Shown: piece after piece, positions 36,191 to 48,467 of the stretch | Numbering within the stretch: the first letter of the stretch is position 1 | How the letters are laid out: every line of letters starts with the position of its first letter | Program-made: the position numbers and the translations under genes | Source of the DNA: Pratylenchus scribneri | Taxonomy: Eukaryota; Nematoda; Chromadorea; Rhabditida; Pratylenchidae | Length of the DNA stretch: 64,000 bases | NCBI GenBank assembly: GCA_030063045.1 | Contig: JAQSEB010000110.1 | Coordinates: forward strand, 682,001-746,000 | Reading direction: 5' to 3' | The notes under the pieces: generated by a model | What the model saw: the letters and a program-made list of their open reading frames with translations, nothing else | Told to the model about the DNA's origin: nothing | The model's database searches: none

Positions 36191-37968
36191 CAAAATTTCT
36201 ATGGTAGACGAATTGATGAGACTAGGTGGTAAAATGGGTAGAAAAAAATGAAAATGACGAGGACGAAGACCAGTGATTATTATAAAGTCATTTCGGTTTA
36301 AATTTTTCCTTATCGAATTAGCTCACATGCATAAATATTTATTTCCATGAAATAAATTTAATTTAATATTGAAATGGAGAAATTACAAATTACAGTTGAA
36401 TATGACAATGACAATTAAATTTACTCTCTAATAATTGGCTTATTAAAGATATAATTTGAAGAATAATTTTGAAATGAAAATACCCTATGCAGAATTAGAT
36501 TCGGATTTATCCTTTTAAACGTGGAAATTAAATTTTCTCATTTATTAACATCTGTCGTTTTTTAAATACTTTGAATGAATTTAATCTCTTTTAAAAAATT
36601 AATTATTTATAATGTCTAATTGAATGAAATCATCTGATAATATTTTCGTAAAATTGAATTAATTAACAAGAAAAGCAGCTGGAAAATTGCAAATATTGTT
36701 TCTCAAAATGTCATATTTTACGAAAGAGAATTTGACAATTTTTTAAATAATTGAGGGAATTCTTTGCATTACAAGTAAAAACATGGGGAAATGTTAACGA
36801 ATCTTAAATGAATGCCAGAAATTTTTTTAAAATTAATTTTAAATTTTTACTTTATTTGGAGAAAATTATATTAGAATTAGATCCTACATTTGGCATTTTT
36901 CCAATTTCACTTTACGTTGTGTTTCATCCAATTCAAATGGAGCGATAAATTTTCTAATATCTTCACGTATTGGCTCAATTTTCTATTTTTAAATCTATTT
37001 ATCGACACATCAAATGCCAAAATTCGCTCATCGTTGAGAAGATTTCCATGGCGAATTAAAATGCCACCAATTTTCTTATTTTTAATTCGAATTTATTGTT
37101 GAATTTTTAAAAATTTTTTTATTATTACCTAGGTATTATTTATTGAATGAGAGAATTTAATAAAAAATTTTTAAAATGTTCGATAAATTTTGTGTAACAA
37201 TTCTCTCTTTCTTTAAATGTGAACAAATCTAGTATAAATTAAAAATTATTCTATTTTCAAAATTGATTGATATATTTAAAAATTAAAAAGTTAAAATTTA
37301 GATGTGATTTATCAACTTAAGGACTTTGAGTAAAATTAATATTTATATTAAAATTACACTTATTTTTCAATCAGGTATTGTTTATCGTTAAATATTAAAT
37401 TGGTGAATAAATGGTGAAAATTGAAATTAATATAAATATGAAAATGAATTAATTATTAGCAGAGTATAATAAAGAATGGAAAATTTAATGAAATTTTATA
37501 AACGAATAAATGAGTGAATAATTAATTCAATATTATTACATTTTTGAATAATAAAGAATTATTTGGTGAAAATAATTTTTGAAAATCAGAAGTTTTGTAA
37601 TTGTAATTAATTATTAGGTATATAGGAATGTAAATAATTCAAGGAATTCGCAAAAGAAAAATAAATTGAATTGAATTGGAAAAGAACTGAATAAAATCGC
37701 ATTTTTGGTAAATTATTGATCATAAAATACCAATTAATATTTAGTGATCATTTATAATCAATTTCAATTTTATATTGGTTAAATAGGGAAAGAATGAGAT
37801 AAATTCGCATTTTTGGTAATTCAATGATAAAATACCAAATTAATATGTGGTGAGTGGTGGTTGATGGAGATATAAATAATAATAAATTAATTAAAAAAAT
37901 TATTTAAATAAGAATAAATTAAATCAAAGATGCAAATATAATTGTAAATCACTCTCCATATTCATAAT
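36191..37968. other. Intergenic region, 5' flank of srsx copy B
   Basis: 36200-36720 is an inverted, diverged copy of 42540-43020, the flank of copy C, so the duplication included upstream sequence. Shared stretches include AGCAGCTGGAAAATTGCAAATA. 36885-37105 has an open frame on each strand without a clear family. The rest is AT-rich. Confidence 0.5.
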
Positions 37969-38029
37969 TTACCATTCCAACTTGGAGATTGCATACCAAA
38001 TCAATGATTTCTTTGTTTTTCGCCTTAAT

Positions 38030-38296
38030 TCAATTCGTTCCTTCCTCCTCCTCTTCGTCTTCCTCATCTTCTTCGGCTTCTTCTTCGTCTTCCTCATCTT
38101 CTTCGGCTTCTTTTTCGTCTTCCTCATCTTCTTCGGCTTCCTCTTCGTCTTCCTCATCTTCTTCGGCTTCTTTTTCGTCTTCCTCATCTTCTTCGGCTTC
38201 CTCTTCGTCTTCCTCATCTTCAAATTCATCATCAGATTCCAACTTCAATGTCTCATCGTCCCCTTCTTCTTCATCCAATTCATCCTCACTTGCCAC
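38030..38296 (-). CDS. Acidic repeat region, probable C-terminal tail of the upstream gene
   Basis: The frame encodes MASEDELDEEEGDD then tandem 10-residue repeats EEAEEDEEDE from a 30-nt DNA repeat (38049-38220). Such polyacidic tails occur on histone chaperones and nucleolar proteins. It directly follows the coiled-coil gene but in another frame: that gene stops at TGA 38313-38315, while a strong donor-like GTGAGT and an out-of-frame continuation (VSIAVEM) link to this frame. It may be a fused tail broken by a one-base change, an alternative exon, or a separate short gene. Confidence 0.45.
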   Translation of the reverse strand: MASEDELDEEEGDDETLKLESDDEFEDEEDEEEAEEDEEDEKEAEEDEEDEEEAEEDEEDEKEAEEDEEDEEEAEEDEEDEEEEEGTN

Positions 38297-38312
38297 ATTT
38301 CCACTGCGATAC

Positions 38313-41300
38313 TCACCATAAAGCTAATTTCTGATCATGCTCATTTCTAATCTTTTCCCTGTCTAATTTGAAGTCACCATCAATTTGTTTCAAGTCTTTT
38401 TCGTGTTTATTCTTGATCATTTCCTTCACAGTTTTTATCTTTTCCATATTCTCATTGTAGACATAATCCAGCTGTTTGCATTGCGCCTTTTGCTGTCGAT
38501 AAACCATTTTGCGCTGATTTGCAATTATTTCTTTGCCCATTTCGATTTTGGCATCGATGTTTTTAATTGCAATCTCCTTACTAGCTTTAATCACCTGCAA
38601 TGTTTTTAGATTCTCAAAAATAAATTTTTTAAATATTTCCATCAAAAAATGCTTATTTTAAACGGTTTTCAAGGTCAGAGAATTCGAATATCCTTGAATT
38701 ATAGCTAGGTTAATAACAAATGATTCGAATATTGGTTATTTGGTCAAAATTTGAATAAAAACTAGCATTTTTCTTAATTTATTCAATTTTTACCTCCAAT
38801 GCCAGTTTCTGTTTACTATCAATAATATGCATATTCTGCTTGGTGGCATTTGCGGAATGTTGACGCAATGTTTTGTTCCCTTGAACGGCAATTACGCGTG
38901 CTGTCCTATTTGACTCTCCCCATACATCGCGCACTGTTTCACAGCCTTTATTACATGTGGCGCTAATTTTTTTGTCTAGCACCTTCTCAATGCTATTTCC
39001 AATTTCATTCATGTTCATGTCGGCATGGATTAATTCGCTGTTGAATAAATTCATTTCACCAAAATTTGGTGCAACAAATGAATTGAACAACATATCGTGA
39101 TTTTGATCAACACCTAAAAATGGCGAATATAAATATATTGATTGGCATAATTTGATTCATATTCATTTTAACAGGAGAAAAAATAAATTTAAATTTAAAA
39201 ATATTTTTGTTTCAAATATTCAACATTAACGCCATAAAATTTGATAAATTATAAATATTTTAAATCGAATCTTTTTAAAATGTTAGTATAAACCCGGCTT
39301 AATTATACTATCTAATAAAACCATAATATTTTTCAGAATTATAATAATAATTACCCTAAATTTTATTATTTTTTTGACAATTAAATATTATTGCATTATA
39401 ATTTAAATATTTATTTAATACCGTGTAAATCGAGTAAATCGGATGTGCCCAAATCAATTTTGGCACTACTGTAATTGAGCAATTTCTGAGTATTGCCAAA
39501 TGACTGCAATTCAGTTGTAGTCATTCCAGCAATTTGCAAATTTTCAACTTCCGATTCCGTTATTGATGATTCATTGTTGTGAGCAATGCTTACTGCAAAT
39601 TAAAAAGAAATCATTTATTTTGCTAAAAAAAGAGCAACATTGACCATTAATTTTTTCCAAAAATAGTTATTTTGTGGGATGAAAAAATTATGGCAATACA
39701 GTTTAAATAGTATGCTTTTATTATTTAGAATATTCTTTAAAAATTACTCTTCTAGAATGTCCAAATTTTTTGATTGATTCGAAGGATTTTACGGTTATCT
39801 CTACGCAGATTTTTTCATCCTCAAAATTATCTTATGTTTCCCCCAAAAATTGTCTTATAAGATTATAACCTTAAAATAGTATTATTTTATCGTTTTGTAA
39901 TAAATGGAAAAGTAAAATTATATTAAAAATATTTATTTACTTGCGGCAACAGGACGATTTTTCTTTCGTTTTATTGCAGCAAATCGCTTTTTCACTTTCT
40001 CCATATTCGACAAATCCGTCGGCTTTTCCTTATCAATATTCGGCTCATTTTCGACCTAAAAATATTACTGTACTTTTAAAAGATTTAACTTAAAATATTT
40101 TTTTAATTGCTTTGAAAAAATTTATTAAATTTAAGCTGAATTTTGGGAATTGAGATGAGACATATATTATATATTGACTATAATAAGATTTGTTTTATAT
40201 TAATTTAAATAGAATATGAATGGGAACTGTGAAGGTGGCATTTTTTGGAGGCGAGAAATTATTAAGTACCTATTTGAGTTAAATTTGACAAAATATTTGA
40301 CAAAAATGTGCACTTTTCAATTCAATTCTTTTTTTTTTCTATTTTAACTATGTAGAAGTATTATTTTAAATTCTATATAAATTTATTTAAAAATTGTCAA
40401 AAATGAGCACCAACCAAAACTGTCAACTCATATGCCAATTGATCGACCAATTCCTCGAACAATTGCCCATCCACTCGAAGTAACTCATTCTTTTCATGGA
40501 CGATTTCCAATGCTTTGAGTCTTTTTTCCGATTTTACCGGCAATTGCTCAATTTTTTGCACCAAAATTGGCTCCAAATATTGGGCAAATTTGTTCGGAAT
40601 AATGGAGATCTTTGGTTCTGATTCGGACATTATTTCACCACCAACATCAACAGCTTCTCGCGATTCAGCACTTAAAAAATTTATAATATTTATTATAAAA
40701 TGATTGACCTATATTTTTTCTGCAACAAATTTTAAATGTACGAAATTTTGTTTCCAGAAAATCATTTTTCTATATTAGGAATAATTTTATTTATAAGCAG
40801 AGCAAAAATTTAATTTTTGATTCCAATTGATGCCAATCTTCTAATAATGCGCTTTTCATGTTTTTTTTATCAATATGAGGAGCATCAATTGATTTTTCAA
40901 TTTTTACTTTCTACTACAGTTTCAAATTTCTTCAATTTATTAAATTAATATTTATTCAAAAGTATGCGTGAATCAATTCATCAATGTCATTTGCTGGAAA
41001 AATTAATAATTAAATTTACTTTTTTCCTTGTTTTGGCTGCTTTTTCGCTTTTTGTTGTTGCTGATGATGTCCATCCAAATGAGACTCTTGATCTATTGAA
41101 GCGCATTTCTTCTGTTGTTTCTTCTTTCCTTCTTCATTCTCTGCTCCTGATTTTTGCTCCATTTGGTTCTCCTTTTCAACATCGTCAATGGCATTTTCCG
41201 GCACCGTTGATTTCACCTCTTCAGTGTTGAAAGTGTTCAATTTGCTGAAATAAACATCAAAATTAAATTAGAAATTTTCAAATAATTTACTTTTCAACTT

Positions 41301-41391
41301 CGGATTGTTCCTTAGATAAATTATCTTCTTTCTTTTCCTCAATTTTTTGTTCATTTATTGTTTCTTCCCGTTTCTTTTCATCTATATCCAT
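38313..41391 (-). CDS. Charged coiled-coil protein, unrecognised
   Basis: Seven exons on the minus strand join in phase: 41291-41391 (start MDIDEKKREE), 41020-41244, 40421-40670, 39941-40055, 39422-39592, 38794-39113 and 38313-38594. The product is 487 residues. The N-terminal 110 residues are Lys/Glu/Gln-rich and disordered. Exon 3 has a helical segment (IEQLPVKSEKRLKALEIVHE) faintly like the NAP1-type KRv.AL motif. Exon 4 has a basic stretch (KKRFAAIKRKKNRP, possible nuclear signal). The last exon is a long coiled coil (KEIAIKNIDAKIEMGKEII). With the acidic tail next door, a nuclear chaperone-like protein is conceivable, but no full domain is recognised. Confidence 0.6.
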
Positions 41392-43049
41392 TCCACCGGA
41401 TAAATAAGATGAATATTAGGGAAAAAAATTTAAATCAATTGAAATTTGTTCTGTAAAATTTGTAATAGAAAGATTATGGAAAAACAATTTTCCTTTTTTA
41501 AATGGAATTTGGATAAGATTGGAACAATTGCCAGCTAATAAGATAAATAAATTAGAATAAAAAAGCCTAGTTTTTATTGGAAAATTTTATTTTGATAATT
41601 ATGTTATCGCTGGATAATCATGGTTCATGGAATTAAAAACATATGATAAACTATCTTATAAAAATTCTTTCCTTTAAATAAATAATTAAAAAAGCGGGCG
41701 TGGCATAATAATTTGACCTATTTTTTTAAATAAAAAATGAGAATCTTTGGAAGGCTACTTATCGCCTAATTCACCATTCATAATTTTTTATTCATGAAAA
41801 ATGCATGTGTTCTTTGTAAATTGGAAAAAATGGAGATTTATAAATTCTTCAATTATTGGTAGGTAAGTAGTCTTTCTACAAAAAATTAATTTAGCCTCCG
41901 GCCTGTTTTACGGAAAAATTAATTACTCCTGTTTCATAAGTTTTAATCTAATTAAGATTTCCTTAAATTCCCACTAACATATAATTTTATATTAAAAATA
42001 TAATTTTCTATATAAAAAAATCCTATTCGAAGACAAATGCTTTTTGACATTTGTATCAATATCAATTATCAAGTGATTACATGAAGGTCCCAAATGAAGT
42101 CCATTCTTTGTTCAAATGTCAAAAGATCACTGTGTACAATTTAGTGGATCCACAGAGAAGGAGAAAAATTATATTGTAGAATTTTTGGATAATAGCAGCC
42201 ATAAAAATTATGCCAATAATTCACTCATCAAAGAATTAGGAATTGAAACTTTGAAACATTACACAGCAACCAGAGGGATGGCTTCGATGTCTCAAAAAAA
42301 ATTCGAAATAGAAAACAAAAGTTTGGGAGTCAAAAAATTCCTCGAAATCGAACACCGAAATTTCGGTATCAAAAATGACTTTAAATCGACATCGAATCGA
42401 AAAAAATCGGAAATTGATGACATCCCTTAATTTGATCAATTCGATACTTAAACAAAGAGAAATTGTTAAATACTAAATATTAAGTACATATTTAAAATTA
42501 TTTAAAAACATTTTCAAATTTTTTTTTTTTGAGAATATTTGCATGTTGAAATGAATATTTGCAATTTTCCAGCTGCTTTTCTCGTTATTATTTCAATTTT
42601 ACAAAAATATTATCAGACATTTTCATAAACATTATTAATAATTAATTTAAAATTGACACATGTTACATTGATTCAAGTATTTCAAAAATTGATAGATGTG
42701 AATAAATGAGAAATTCAATAAAATTACCCTTTAAAAAAGGATAAATGAAAATACAATTCTGCGTATTTATTTTCCTTCCACAAATTAGTATTTAAATCAT
42801 CTACTATAAGGTGCTTATTAGAGAGTAAATTTAATTGTCATATTCAACTGTAATTTGCAATTTGTAATTTTCCATTTCAATATAAAATTAAATTTATTTC
42901 ATGGAAATAAATACGTATCATGCTAGCTAATTCAAAAAAAATTACGCTGAAATGACTTTCTAATTCACTCTTTTTCGTCCTCGTCATTCATTCTACCCAT
43001 TTTACGACCTCGTATCTTTTCTCATCATTTCGTCTGGCAAAAAACTGTG
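41392..43049. other. Intergenic region between divergent genes
   Basis: 41400-42540 is AT-rich. A frame at 42116-42430 (plus) has no recognisable product. 42274-42435 is a repeat-rich stretch with an imperfect inverted end (AGGGATG...CATCCCT). 42540-43020 is the inverted copy of the flank of srsx copy B and probably contains the promoter of copy C. Confidence 0.4.
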
Positions 43050-45182
43050 ATGACTTCTTATAATGCATCTAAAGATTTGGTGGGAAATGTAAAAATTTAA
43101 TGCAAAATCTGAATTTTTAACAGTGGTACCAATACTTCAAAGAGGACAACACCCTACAATCCACGCTTTTATTGACAGTTTATGGAATTCGCTCCCTCTG
43201 GGCAACATTTGGAATTATTTCCAACATTTCCATGGTTTATATCACTTTCGTCAACAAGTGAGTGCAGGAAGAGGTTATCCGACATTTGCGGATAAAAAGG
43301 TTTGATGCCGACGATGGAAAAATTGCTGTGGCATTGTTTATAGCATTTAATTAGGCGTAAAATTAGCTATAAAATAAAATTATAGCAAAAGCATTAGACA
43401 ATGTTGACTATTCATCGAATTAAGGCCAAAAAATTGTTGGTTTAATTCAAATTATGTTTCTGGTGTTTTTTTGGCTAAATTCAGTGACTCAATATTGGCC
43501 TAAGCTTTTGGTGTCATTTTGTAGCTAATTTTATGCCTAATAAAATGCAATAAACTATTCCACAACATCTTTACCACAATTGGCACTAGACCGTTTCGTC
43601 CATATCTATCGAGTCGAAAATGTCGTATTGTAATAGGCAGGAAGAATCAAATTCCAATATTCGGGAAACAATTTGATCCCATAAAATTATATTTGCAATT
43701 ATCCCATTTTTCCACCATTTTAGATCTTTGCATGAAATTTGCAATATTCTGATTGCGTTCGAAAGTTTCGTTTTCATTTTCCAAGATGCCAGCTATTTTG
43801 TCAGTTTTTTGGTCTTTTTGAGTGGCATCAAATTCATCACCTATAAAACATGTTTTCCAATTTTGATTCCATTGGTCATTTGCGGTGATGTAGCTCAAAT
43901 GGCAATGCTCTTCACCGGGATTGATCGACTTTTATCCGTTCTTTTCCCAATTTGGTATAATGTCAAAAAATGGAAAATAACAATTTTTAGCGACTAAATT
44001 TTTTAGTAAATTAGGCAACTAAAAGTTATATTTAAATAAAATTAAATAAATAAATTAGTATTAGTATAATGTTTGGTAAATTTGATAGCCCTATATTGGT
44101 TAAACGACATATTGATAAACCCAATCATCTTGCTGATTACATCTACCAATTAGATATTTAATTTGTTCTAAAAGTAAATTTGTAAAAAATATTTTTTCAA
44201 AGGTACATGGGCCGAAATAAGAAACATTATTTATTCTTTTTTGCTACAATCATTTTGGCCTATGCCATTTATATATTCACTCTCCGGTTCATCGATTTTC
44301 TCCATAGCGATGCAGCTGCAATGTAATTATAATAAGAGGAATGAGGGTTTGGATTTTGGAATATGTGTTTCATTCACTTTTAGCTTATTGTCCTGTTCCA
44401 CCCATGAAATGTTCCAAGGCGATTTGGGCACAGTGATGTCCACAACTGGAATGATATTAAGCGGATTAATAATGACAACTTATGGCCTTATTTGGGTTCT
44501 GGTGTTTTTGTTGCAGCCTATTGGCAAAAGTATTTTGGGAAATTAATTTCGGAATTCAATATAATCAATCAACCCAAAATTAACCATGCTCCAACTATCC
44601 CAATTAAAATTTTTCAATAGGTCATCATATTTTATTCTATTTAAGATTTGTTGAAAAAGCTAGTCAAATATCCCATAAAATTGATTAATTTTATTTAATC
44701 TATTTTTAAGATGTGAATAAGAACAATCGAAAATTGATCAAAGCTTTGATTTTTATAATTTTTCTGAATTTGATTGGCGTCTTCATCAAATGCACAATGT
44801 CAGTAGTTTTCACCAATTTTTGGCCCGTTTCCATTTTTGTTAGGAATTCATTCACAATTGGCATGTCTTTCATGACAATCACCGTTTATAGTATAAATGC
44901 GCCTATTCTCTATGCAATTAGGTAAATTTTTTGGGAAAAAAAAATTTTAAAAAATGAAAAACTTCTAATGCATTAAATTATATTCCGTTTTTAAATCATT
45001 TTAATCATATTTACCATTTTAGCAAGAAATATCGCAAAAAATTAAATGAAAAATTCAAATGGCTTCCAAAATTGTTGAACAATGTTAAAAATCTGATTGC
45101 TCCGTCCCAGCAATTTCAACAGCCACCTTGCACACATAAGTCCATAAATACAGTGCAGAATAATGGAACAGCACAGCATTGA
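43050..45182 (+). CDS. srsx-type chemoreceptor GPCR, copy C (intact)
   Basis: Seven exons: 43050-43079 (MTSYNASKDL), 43124-43257 (TM1, TVYGIRSLWATFGIISNIS), 43724-43954 (TM2-3, FTGIDRLLSVLFPIWY), 44203-44322 (TM4), 44384-44529 (TM5), 44711-44921 (TM6-7, NAPILYAIR) and 45023-45182 (tail ending NNGTAQH). The total is 1032 bp, 343 residues, with no frame break, so it is probably the working member. The GIDR motif and length fit the Srsx family of nematode chemoreceptors. It is an inverted paralogue of copy B. Intron 2 (466 bp) carries one copy of the palindromic MITE family. Confidence 0.9.
43265..43640. mobile_element. Palindromic MITE, copy 1
   Basis: A foldback of about 370 bp in intron 2 of srsx copy C. 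The left half has CGACATTTGCGGAT then AATTAGGCGTAAAATTAGCT. The right half has the reverse complement (AGCTAATTTTATGCCTAATA, ...CGAAAATGTCG). Related copies lie near 50.5, 57.2 and 62.7 kb. Confidence 0.75.
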
Positions 45183-45804
45183 AGATTTCACAACTTTTTG
45201 TGCCGACGAATAATTAATCCATTTTAAACGAATTATAATTAATCTTCTTTTTAAATATCAATTTAGCCATTTGTTCTTTATTCCACTTTTTTATAATAAA
45301 ATACTTTCAAAAATTTGATTAATTACTTTTTAATTATATCAAATCCTTTTGTTTTTTAAGTTGGATATTTTATTTTTGAATTTCTTCAATATTCGCTTTA
45401 TTGCGAATTTTCTAACTTCTTATAAATATAATGCCTAAAGTTCGCCCTAATAAATATCCTTAACCCTAAAACCCATCCGGACCGGCTGCCTAGATCTAAT
45501 CCTATCCTACCCTAGAATATGGTTGGATAAAATTAGATTTCGGAATAGGTTAGGCTAAACTTCGTAACACAATGAAAATGACAATCATATGATTGACTTT
45601 TGTTTATCTATTGATTATGCTTAAATGGAAAAGTTGCAAAATTTGCTTTTATTTTTACTTTGGTTATATTCTTTTAAAACTTTAAAGACAAATGGGGAAT
45701 GAATAGAGGAAATTCATCTATTATAGACTAATGGACATCTCATTTTGATTGATCAGTCAGCACACACATCAGCAGCAAAATTTCACATAGAAATTGAATT
45801 TCAA
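45183..45804. other. Intergenic, no gene seen
   Basis: AT-rich. A GC-slightly-richer patch (45470-45550: AACCCATCCGGACCGG, CCTATCCTACCCTAG) has no frame of note. Confidence 0.4.
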
Positions 45805-46185
45805 TTAATGCGTTGTGTACCATCGACATTCCTGAAAAGTTGAAGAATTAGAGGAGTTAAGCAAATGCTGAATTTTTTAATAGCATACTAAATAGTTTGT
45901 TGGCACGAATCCCTCGGTACTGGTCTTATGATGCCGCACTCGAGTCCATCCATCGCCCACATCCCGTTCCAATAACAACACCTCGTCGCCTTCCCTCATT
46001 GAAATTGTTTTGCCTCCGGCATCATATTGTCCCGCTTCATAGGGATAACTGGATTTATTTTTATATTTATTTTTTTTAATTTTTAAAAAATACATTGCAA
46101 CTGCGGTGCCCAAAATCTGATCAGAATGTTGGGTATTTATGGTTTTGTTAATTGTTCTAAAGTTCGTCAACCTACTTGAACTCAT
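45805..46185 (-). CDS. Minimal SH3-domain protein
   Basis: Three exons: 46094-46185 (start MSSSRLTNFR), 45889-46048 and 45805-45831. The product is 92 residues and is nearly all SH3: AIYPYEA...TISMREGDEVLLLERD, GDGWTRVR, TEGFVPTNYL, ending ECRWYTTH. It is a paralogue of the gene at 21471-22179: same exon lengths (160 bp core), same intron positions and the same HSD.ILGTA.A lead-in. The longer C-terminus is lost and a new start gained. A lone SH3 could act as a competitor for proline-rich ligands of the parent; that is inference. The preserved frame suggests it is still coding. Confidence 0.7.
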
Positions 46186-46737
46186 AGTGGCGGCTAAATT
46201 ATTTTTATTAACATTTAAATTATTTTAACTCACAAAATCCACTTATATAGACAATGCTAGCTGTTTGTTGAACTGGCACATTTCTAGATTGAATTTGCGA
46301 GTTAATGACTTTGTCATTCATTCATTGCAGCGTCCGCCCGTTGATGTTGTACAACATTGATTGAGGTGGCAGTAACACAATCGATTGATGAAATTATCCA
46401 TACTTTTTTATTTGAAAACATTTAACAAGCATTTGGATATAGCTGCCCATATTTGATTAATTCGTTTGATCATTTTATGAATTTTAATCAATTTATAAAA
46501 TCTCTATAAATGCTAGTAAAAAACTTTTAAATTTGGCGTTTTTTGCCATAATTTCTCCTTCTTTCTTTCATTTTAATCTGCATATTCTATCTCTAATAAT
46601 TTTTGTTAATGCCAGCATTATTTCTTACTCGACAATTGCCTTTTTTTCTGTGGAATAATCTCCAACAGGTCCAAATCCAATTTTTTGTATAATTCTTTGA
46701 ATTCTGAATTTTTGTTCATTAATAATTCCTTTTTCAT
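46186..46737. other. Intergenic, no gene seen
   Basis: AT-rich DNA between the SH3 gene and the first minisatellite array; no exon or repeat recognised. Confidence 0.4.
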
Positions 46738-47448
46738 ATTTACAATTACAATCTAAGTGAAACACATTTACAATTACAATCTAAATGAAATACATTTACA
46801 ATTACAATCTTAGTGAGACACATTTACAATTACAATCTAATAAGTGAAACACATTTACAATTACAATCTAAGTGAAACACATTTACAATTACAATCTAAG
46901 TGTAACACATTTACAATTACAATCAAGTGTAACACATTTACAATTACAATCTAAAGAAACACATTTACAATTACAATCTAAAGAAACACATTTACAATTA
47001 CAATCTAAAGAAACACATTTACAATTACAATCAAAAAGACAATTAAAATCCAAAAACACATTTACAATTACAATCTAAGTGAAACACATTTACAATTACA
47101 ATCTAATAAGTGAAACACATTTACAATTACAATCTAAGTGAAACACATTTACAATTACAATCTAATAATTGAAACACATTTACAATTACAATCTAAGTGA
47201 AACACATTTACAATTACAATCTAATAAGTGAAACAAATTTACAATTACAATCTAAGTGAAACACATTTAAAATTAAAAGTAAAACACATTTACAATTACA
47301 ATCTAAGTGAAACACATTTAAAATTAAAAGTAAAAAACATTTACAATTACAATCTAAGTGTAACACATTTACAATTACAATCAAGTGTAATACATTTACA
47401 ATTACAATCTAAGTAAAACACATTTACAATTTTAATCTGAGTAAAACA
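46738..47448. repeat. 28-bp minisatellite, short array
   Basis: About 25 units of a 26-31-bp repeat, consensus ACACATTTACAATTACAATC followed by TAAGTGAA. Variants include TAATAAGTGAA, TAAAGAA and AAAATTAAAAG. The same satellite forms the larger array at 51.35-54.98 kb. Long frames across it are repeat artefacts. Confidence 0.95.
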
Positions 47449-48467
47449 CATCGCTTGATCTTATCAATTTCGCTTGTATTGTTTATAATTCCGCTGTTCT
47501 GATTTACAATTGTATTGAAAATTTAAACGATATTTATTAAAGCTAAAAAATTGCATTTAAATAATTAAAATAAAATTGGGATTAATTATTATTATTATTT
47601 CAGCCATCATAGAAATATTTCTTCTTTTCAATTCAAGGCCTTTTATCGATTAATGGCCGAATGTGGCTGAGAAAGAGAGAGCAGCCGTGCATTTTTCCGA
47701 CTGAAAGCATCCATCTTGGTCAAATATTAAAATGAATGCCTTTTTAGACATGTCACATCAATAAAAATTTGCGGTTTCCAATTAAAGCATAATTATTATT
47801 TTTCAAATTCCAAATTTTAAAAGTCAAATATTAATCGGATATAAGATATCGGATATCGGAAATCCCCAAAAATAAGAACAAGATAAAAAAGAGAAACTTT
47901 TACTAGAAAAATATAAAAAAATTAATTTCAAATCATCATAAACCGTTTACAATTTTACATCGCAATTTTAATGCTCTTTCGAATGTTATATAATATGCTA
48001 TATCAAACCTTCCATCCATGACCAACTTCCCAAATCTTCGAAATTTCCTGCTATTTTGAGTATTCGTGTCCCAATAATAATATTTTTTTATATGTCAACC
48101 GATTTTCGAAAATTTTTTTTATTTTATAAATAACAGAGTTCTTCAAAAAGGATTTTGTATCTACTTGAAAAAGTTATAGCAGTTTAAATTCACAAAAACC
48201 CAAAAAATGCCAATTTTTAACATATTTTAAAAATTTTCTGCTGGAATTTTTGATGGGGAAAAGCTCTTCGTAATTTTGTCGACCCCACTGTCTATAGACC
48301 TTCAAGCAAAATTTCAGCCCTGCCTCGTTTGTTCACATGTTACCTAGCTTCAAAGTTCACCCGAGACCAAAATTTTCTTTTAGTTTTCAAAGTTCACGCG
48401 AGACCACAATTTTCTTTTAATTTTAAATAATTTTTTTAAGTTATTTTTTAATAAAAAATTTATAAAT
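47449..48467. other. 5' flank of NHR copy 1
   Basis: Matches 54985-56040 upstream of NHR copy 2 over most of its length (for example TTCAGCCATCATA and AAAGTTCACCCGAGA), so the promoter region was duplicated with the gene. A short GGATATAAGATATCGGATATC near 47837 resembles the array of the hAT-like element at 34.5 kb. Confidence 0.6.

Noticed and set aside
37982..38350. Serine-rich and phenylalanine-rich plus-strand frames
   Set aside because: Antisense shadows of the acidic EEAEEDEEDE repeat.
40397..40630. Assignment of the coiled-coil gene to the NAP1 histone-chaperone family
   Set aside because: Only one short helix resembles NAP1; the beta-domain motifs of the family are absent, so I left it unnamed.
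42274..42435. Possible small hAT MITE with AGGGATG...CATCCCT ends
   Set aside because: Flanking octamers (GCAACCAG and TAATTTGA) do not match and the inner pairing is weak.
46872..47416. HLQLQSKET-type repeat frames
   Set aside because: Translation of the 28-bp minisatellite.
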